Origin: an uncultured Acidobacteriota bacterium
GTDB lineage: Bacteria; Acidobacteriota; Thermoanaerobaculia; Multivoradales; SZUA-115
DNA length: 64,000 bases
Direction of reading: 5' to 3'
Assembly (NCBI GenBank): GCA_937867335.1
Contig: CALMKX010000369.1
Span: forward strand, 1-64,000
Shown: piece after piece, positions 60,537 to 64,000 of the stretch
How the letters are laid out: each line of letters opens with the position of its first letter
How positions within the stretch are numbered: the first letter of the stretch is position 1
Program-made: the position numbers and the translations under genes
The notes under the pieces: generated by a model
What the model was told of the DNA's origin: nothing
Database searches by the model: none
What the model saw: only the letters and a program-made list of their open reading frames with translations

Positions 60537-61038
60537 AACCCCTCGCGTGGTGGCTCTCTTCGAGGATCCCGAGCGGCTGCTGGGAGCGGTGACGGCCTTG
60601 CGCCGCCGTGGCTTCGGAGTGGCCGACGTCTACACTCCCTATGCTCTCCACGAGCTCGACGACGCCCTCGGAGTGAAGCGCTCCCGGCTGGGCGTGGTGA
60701 CCATGATCGCCGGCTCGGTGGGGGCGGCTTCGGCCATCGCGCTCCAGGTCTGGACTTCGGCCGTGAACTGGCCGCTCAACGTGGGCGGCAAGCCTCCGCT
60801 CTCCGGATTGGCCTTTCTGCCGATCACCTTCGAGCTGACGGTACTCTTCGCCGGATTGGGGACGGCCGCCGCCTTTCTGATGCGTAGCCGGCTCTTCCCC
60901 GGCAAGACGGCCCACCTGCCCCTCCCGGGCGTGACCGATGACCGCTTCGCCTTGGTCGCCCAGGGCGGCTATCCGGAGGTGTTGCGAGAGATCCTGCTCA
61001 AGGCGGGTGCCTCCGAAGTCCGCGAGGAAGCGCCATGA
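60526..61038 (+). CDS. actD: ActD: DUF3341 membrane subunit of Alternative Complex III
   Basis: A 170-aa protein. The N-terminal cytoplasmic part, [20 protein letters not shown] followed by [20 protein letters not shown], is the DUF3341/ActD signature. Two transmembrane helices follow ([19 protein letters not shown] and [20 protein letters not shown]), then a soluble tail ([20 protein letters not shown]). It is a peripheral structural subunit. Its ATG lies inside the end of actC, and its stop overlaps the actE ATG. Confidence 0.95.
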   Translation: MPSETPRVVALFEDPERLLGAVTALRRRGFGVADVYTPYALHELDDALGVKRSRLGVVTMIAGSVGAASAIALQVWTSAVNWPLNVGGKPPLSGLAFLPITFELTVLFAGLGTAAAFLMRSRLFPGKTAHLPLPGVTDDRFALVAQGGYPEVLREILLKAGASEVREEAP

Positions 61039-61601
61039 AGCGCCGAAGCTGCTCGATCGCTCTGCTCGTAGCCGGCCTCGTCGCTGGCTGCCACCGGGAT
61101 CCCGCCTCCCCCGGCCGCACCTATATGCCGGACATGGCCAACGCGGTTTCCTACGACGCTTTCGCGCCCAACCCCGTCACCGCCAACGGTCGCACGCTCC
61201 AGCGGCCGGTGCCAGGCACCGTGGCCCGCGGCACGCACCCGCTGCACTACACGGCGACGCCAGCGGACGCCGAGCGCGCCGGGCGGGAGCTTGTGAACCC
61301 GCTCCGGGCCACGCCCGAGATGCTTGCCCAAGGGCGCCACGTGTACCTCACCTTCTGCTTCGTCTGCCACGGCCAGGCCGGGCAGGGCGACGGGCCGATC
61401 ATCCCCAAGTACCCCACGCCACCCTCGTACCACAGCGACCGTCTGCTCCACATGGCCGACGGGCAGATCTTCCACACGGTCACCTACGGCACTGCCCTGA
61501 TGCCTTCCTACGCCAGCCAGATTCCGCCGGAAGAGCGCTGGAAGGTGGTTCTCTACGTGCGCGAACTGCAGCGAGAAGGCATTCCGGAGAAGAAGCCATG
61601 A
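61035..61601 (+). CDS. actE: ActE: lipid-anchored monoheme cytochrome c of Alternative Complex III
   Basis: A 188-aa lipoprotein with lipobox LVAGC (cysteine 19) and one heme site, FCFVCHGQAGQGDGPIIPKY, with the distal methionine probably in GTALMPSYASQI. The segment TYMPDMANAVSYDAFAPNPV near the N-terminus is typical of ActE. It accepts electrons from ActA and hands them to the terminal oxidase or another cytochrome. Four-base overlaps on both sides tie it to actD and actF. Confidence 0.95.
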   Translation: MKRRSCSIALLVAGLVAGCHRDPASPGRTYMPDMANAVSYDAFAPNPVTANGRTLQRPVPGTVARGTHPLHYTATPADAERAGRELVNPLRATPEMLAQGRHVYLTFCFVCHGQAGQGDGPIIPKYPTPPSYHSDRLLHMADGQIFHTVTYGTALMPSYASQIPPEERWKVVLYVRELQREGIPEKKP

Positions 61602-62764
61602 GCCTTGAAAACCCCACCTTCTCCGGACGGGGCGCCTGGCCCTGGCTGGTTGCCGCCGCCGTCCTCGCCCTGGGCGGCTTCGCGCTCGGCTCCGGGGAGC
61701 CACAACGGCTGTGGAGCGGCCTGCTTCTGAACGGTTTTCTGCTGGCTTCGCTCGGCCTCGGCTCTTTGTTGTTCGTGGCCTTGCAGTACCTGACCCGGGC
61801 CGGCTGGTGGGTGGCCCTTCGCCGGGTGCCCGAAGCGCTCTCAAGCCTTCTGCCGGTGGCGGCTCTGCTGCTGCTAGCCGTCTTCCTCGGCGGCCTCTCG
61901 CTCTACGGCTGGAGCTCCTCCGAGGCGCTGCGCGACCCACTGGTGGCGGCGAAGAGCGGCTATCTGAACCGCCCCTTCTTCCTGCTGCGAGCGCTCGTGG
62001 TGCTCGCCCTGTGGTGCGGCTTCGCCGTCGTCATGAAACGGTTTTCCCGCGCTCAGGATCGAAGCGGCGACGGCCTCGCCGAGCATCGTCGGCTCGCGGT
62101 GCTCTCGGCGGTTTTCGTGCCGGTTTTCGCTTTGAGCTTCTCGATCGCGAGCTTCGACTGGCTGATGTCGCTCGACCCGCGCTGGTACAGCACCATTTTC
62201 GCGGTGTATTGCTTCGCCGGGCTCTTTCTCGGCACCGTGGCGGCGATCACTCTCGCCGTGGTTCTGCTCGCGGAGGGCGGACCGCTCACCAGCGTGGTGA
62301 ACGAAAGCCATCTCCACGACCTCGGCAAGCTGATGTTCGCTTTCGCCACGTTCTGGGCCTATATCTGGGTGAGCCAGTACTTGTTGATCTGGTACACCGA
62401 CATCCCGGAAGAAGCGGTTTTCTATCTCAAGCGAACCCGCGGCGCCTGGCAGGGGCTTTTCTATCTCGTGCTCTTGCTGAACTGGGCCTTGCCCTTCCTG
62501 GTGCTGATGACCCGCTCGGCCAAGCGCAATCCCAAGGTGCTGGTGGGCGTGGCGAGCCTGGTGCTGGTGGGGCGCTGGCTGGACCTCTTCGTGCTGATCG
62601 GCCCACCGGTCACCGGCGAGCCCCGCTTCGGCCTGCCCGAGGTGCTGCTCGCCGCAGCCGGAGTCAGCCTCACCGCGGGCCTCTTCCGCCGCGCCTTGGC
62701 TCGGGACCCGGTGCTCGCCGCCAACGACCCCTACCTCGGGGAGAGCCTGGCGCACCATGGGTGA
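61598..62764 (+). CDS. actF: ActF: NrfD-related membrane subunit of Alternative Complex III
   Basis: A 388-aa membrane protein with about ten helices, homologous to ActC but shorter. Recognisable stretches include SIASFDWLMSLDPRWYSTIF, LHDLGKLMFAFATFWAYIWV and SQYLLIWYTDIPEEAVFYLK, all typical of ActF. It ends NDPYLGESLAHHG. The last 43 bases are copied, with four changes, 779 bases downstream (63504-63546), with a toxin-antitoxin pair between. ActF is the last act gene in the window; oxidase genes that often follow are not within view. Confidence 0.95.
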   Translation: MSLENPTFSGRGAWPWLVAAAVLALGGFALGSGEPQRLWSGLLLNGFLLASLGLGSLLFVALQYLTRAGWWVALRRVPEALSSLLPVAALLLLAVFLGGLSLYGWSSSEALRDPLVAAKSGYLNRPFFLLRALVVLALWCGFAVVMKRFSRAQDRSGDGLAEHRRLAVLSAVFVPVFALSFSIASFDWLMSLDPRWYSTIFAVYCFAGLFLGTVAAITLAVVLLAEGGPLTSVVNESHLHDLGKLMFAFATFWAYIWVSQYLLIWYTDIPEEAVFYLKRTRGAWQGLFYLVLLLNWALPFLVLMTRSAKRNPKVLVGVASLVLVGRWLDLFVLIGPPVTGEPRFGLPEVLLAAAGVSLTAGLFRRALARDPVLAANDPYLGESLAHHG

Positions 62765-62767
62765 GGG
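62725..62767 (+). repeat. Direct repeat, copy 1 (actual 3' end of actF)
   Basis: The 43 bases ending just past the actF stop match 63504-63546 at 39 positions. The similarity continues weakly into a small hairpin (CCCT, 3 bases, AGGG) present at nearly the same distance after both copies. Confidence 0.85.
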
Positions 62768-62802
62768 GGCTCAACCCTACCAGGGTCCGAGATCACTGGC
62801 TC

Positions 62803-62832
62803 TTGACAGTCGTATCCGAATAGATACGCTGC
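62803..62832 (+). promoter_or_regulatory. Promoter and operator of the toxin-antitoxin module
   Basis: A perfect -35 TTGACA (62803-62808) is followed after 16 bases by TACGCT (62825-62830). Between and overlapping them lies the inverted repeat CGTATC-N6-GATACG (62811-62828), well placed for autorepression by the antitoxin. Confidence 0.6.
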
Positions 62833-62905
62833 AAGAGCGTTCACGGTTCGCCAGACTCTAGAGTTCCAGAGTTGGCCCGATTCTCTGCAGGACTTCCGAG
62901 CCCAG

Positions 62906-63139
62906 GTGCGAATCGCCGCGAGGATCCGGCTGATCGAAGCGGGAAGCCTTGGTGATTGGAAGCCCGTGGGTGGCGCATTGTCCGAGCTCCCAGTGGACTT
63001 CGGCCCAGGTTACCGCCTCTACTTCACGCGTCGCGACCGGTTCTTGATCCTGCTCCTTGCCGGCGGCGACAAGTCGAGCCAGGCCAGGGACATCCGGAGA
63101 GCGCAGAAAATTCTGAAGCAACTGGAGCCAGAGCGATGA
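62906..63139 (+). CDS. HigB/RelE-type toxin (phage Gp49-like), start region degraded or non-canonical
   Basis: From GTG 62906 the product is 77 aa, MRIAARIRLIEAGSLGDWKP to AQKILKQLEPER, with the toxin features SELPVDFGPGYRLYFTRRDR, LLLAGGDKSSQARDIRRA. Homology clearly extends upstream in the same frame: FTVRQTLEFQSWPDSLQDFR is encoded from 62840, the normal N-terminus of this family. The codon expected to be the ATG, just before FTVRQ, is GCG (62837-62839). There is no ATG, GTG or TTG between the preceding stop (62804) and 62906. The toxin is therefore either truncated and inactive or started at a rare codon. The antitoxin gene overlaps it by four bases. Confidence 0.7.
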   Translation: MRIAARIRLIEAGSLGDWKPVGGALSELPVDFGPGYRLYFTRRDRFLILLLAGGDKSSQARDIRRAQKILKQLEPER

Positions 63140-63435
63140 GCCAGCCCGCTGCGAAGGCCCCCCTTCTCCCTTTCGATGCGGCTCGCTACCTGGGCGACGA
63201 CGCGGCGATCGCCGAGTACCTGACCGCCGTTCTCGAACTCGACGACCCGGACCTGCTTCTTCTGGCTCTGGGAGATGTCGCCCGCGCGCGGGGGATGGCC
63301 GAGATCGCGCGACAAGCGGGTCTGGGGCGCGAGAGCCTGTACAAGGCACTCGCGCCGGGAGCCAAGCCCCGCTTCGACACGATTCTCAAGGTGGCGCGTG
63401 CCCTGGGCGTGCGACTGGTTGCCCAGCCGGCCTGA
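63136..63435 (+). CDS. HigA-type addiction module antidote protein
   Basis: A 99-aa helix-turn-helix antitoxin. The start PLLPFDAARYLGDDAAIAEY and the DNA-binding part GMAEIARQAGLGRESLYKAL are characteristic of the putative addiction-module antidote family that partners Gp49-like toxins, with toxin first and antitoxin second. The ATG overlaps the toxin stop by four bases. The complex probably represses the promoter at 62803. The C-terminus, FDTILKVARALGVRLVAQPA, is complete. Confidence 0.9.
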   Translation: MSQPAAKAPLLPFDAARYLGDDAAIAEYLTAVLELDDPDLLLLALGDVARARGMAEIARQAGLGRESLYKALAPGAKPRFDTILKVARALGVRLVAQPA

Positions 63436-63503
63436 GCTCGAGGGTCGCGCGATGAGAAAGCGGTGACTCTGCCAGATCTACTGTAGTGCGCGGCCGACAT
63501 CGG

Positions 63504-63546
63504 CGACCCCTACCTTGCGGAGAGCCTGGCGCGCCACGGGTGAGGG
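63504..63546 (+). pseudogene. Duplicated fragment of the actF 3' end (direct repeat, copy 2)
   Basis: This segment encodes GDPYLAESLARHG and a stop, nearly the C-terminus of actF (NDPYLGESLAHHG). It matches 62725-62767 at 39 of 43 bases; the changes are two silent and two amino-acid changes. There is no actF sequence upstream of it, so it is a remnant. It marks the far side of the toxin-antitoxin insertion. Confidence 0.8.
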
Positions 63547-63616
63547 AGGGCCCTTCGAGGGATCAGAGCCGGGAGTTTGTTGCCGACTTGGACTCGGTGA
63601 CGGGTGGGGCCCTCGG

Positions 63617-63922
63617 TCAGGGGCCTACTCGTTCTCCCCAGTAGCGGGGTCTCCGCTTGTGATGGGCCAGGGCTACGACTTCGATCCCGGTAGCCGTCTC
63701 GCGGTAGAAGAGACTGTAGGGGAATCGGCCCAGCACATAGCGCCGGGTTCCCGCTTCGAACTTGGGCCAGACTTGGGGTTGGGCCGCGATTCTCTCGAGG
63801 GCGCGGTCCACTTCGTTCAGGAAGGCTCCGGTCGCGTCGGGACTACGCTCGAGGTACCAGTCGAAAGCATCCTCCAGCTCGGCCCGAGCGTCCGGGAAGA
63901 ACTCAACCCGACCGCCGCTCAT
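63617..63922 (-). CDS. RelE/ParE-family toxin
   Basis: A 101-aa toxin of the ParE/RelE superfamily, beginning RVEFFPDARAELEDAFDWYL and ending with PYSLFYRETATGIEVVALAH followed by HKRRPRYWGERV. These are the standard strands and the C-terminal basic/aromatic patch of plasmid-stabilisation toxins. ParE members poison gyrase and RelE members cut mRNA; sequence does not decide. An antitoxin reading frame overlaps its start by 20 bases and enters from beyond the window edge. Confidence 0.88.
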   Translation of the reverse strand: MSGGRVEFFPDARAELEDAFDWYLERSPDATGAFLNEVDRALERIAAQPQVWPKFEAGTRRYVLGRFPYSLFYRETATGIEVVALAHHKRRPRYWGERVGP

Positions 63923-64000
63923 TCATTCTCGCCACCAGCCGCTCTCGCAGCTCCGGCCAGGGCAGGCTTGGCGTTGCTTTCTCGGCGGCGAGTCGGACCC
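63903..64000 (-). CDS. Antitoxin partner of the RelE/ParE toxin, C-terminal part only
   Basis: An open frame enters from the window edge (first full codon at 63998) and ends VRLAAEKATPSLPWPELRER-LVARMNERRSG with TGA at 63905-63903, overlapping the toxin start by 20 bases. This is the usual antitoxin-toxin arrangement. The helical, charged C-terminus fits a small addiction-module antitoxin, but only about 31 residues are visible. Confidence 0.6.
   Translation of the reverse strand, partial: VRLAAEKATPSLPWPELRERLVARMNERRSG

Noticed and set aside
1-64000. CRISPR arrays, insertion sequences, prophage or integrase genes
   Set aside because: No regular spaced repeats, transposase motifs or integrase motifs were seen; the only insertion-like feature is the toxin-antitoxin segment after actF.

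Overview
The window comes from a high-GC bacterium, roughly two-thirds G+C by eye. The gene content points to the Acidobacteriota, most likely a Thermoanaerobaculia-type lineage. The reasons are an Alternative Complex III operon, a very large TonB-type receptor with an N-terminal carboxypeptidase-regulatory-like domain, CRTAC1/FG-GAP and cytochrome c554-like multiheme proteins, a secreted protein ending in a GFETGDT-type tail, and a spoVG / tRNA-Gln / prs / rplY / pth / rpsF-rpsR-rplI block. The taxon is an inference; there is no rRNA in the window.

Layout. 1-2780: formate dehydrogenase genes and a cold-shock gene (minus strand). The formate dehydrogenase alpha gene is read through an in-frame TGA as selenocysteine and carries an E. 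coli-like SECIS hairpin. 3103-4020: EamA exporter. 4113-11944: a redox cluster with CRTAC1-family protein, pentaheme cytochrome/TPR membrane protein and TPR protein on minus, facing a NapH/NosR-like ferredoxin-TPR protein on plus. 12049-17748: a secreted protein, then a translationally coupled five-gene operon (lipoprotein, type II pantothenate kinase, double DUF3592 membrane protein, arrestin-like protein, P-loop NTPase). 17758-28604: housekeeping and accessory genes (VapBC-like pair, DinB and WYL regulator, amidohydrolase, Cys-rich secreted protein, gamma-glutamylcyclotransferase, molybdopterin oxidoreductase, M16 peptidase pair, metallophosphoesterase, YtxH-like protein).

28732-37385: parC and parE of topoisomerase IV, separated by a TonB-type receptor and a two-gene nucleotidyltransferase unit. 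37559-43260: spoVG with its own promoter, tRNA-Gln(TTG), prs, rplY, pth, rpsF, rpsR, rplI and a methyltransferase. 43512-50786: secreted proteins, including a sialidase-like protein that appears to be split into two separately exported halves, a membrane-anchored patatin and two glycosyltransferase-like genes. 50907-62764: a second pentaheme cytochrome diverging from a diheme cytochrome c and actABCDEF. ActA is fused to a NarI-like membrane cytochrome b domain. 62768-64000: toxin-antitoxin modules, the first lying between two copies of the actF 3' end.

How it works together. The window is rich in electron-transfer genes: NAD-linked formate oxidation at one end, a membrane quinol-cytochrome system (ACIII) at the other, and two related pentaheme cytochromes. 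The most unusual observations are the selenoprotein formate dehydrogenase without its usual N-terminal [4Fe-4S] domain, the NarI-ActA fusion, the CRTAC1/pentaheme/NapH-like cluster, the PanK-II/DUF3592/arrestin operon, the split sialidase-like gene, and the toxin-antitoxin mini-island that seems to have duplicated the end of actF.
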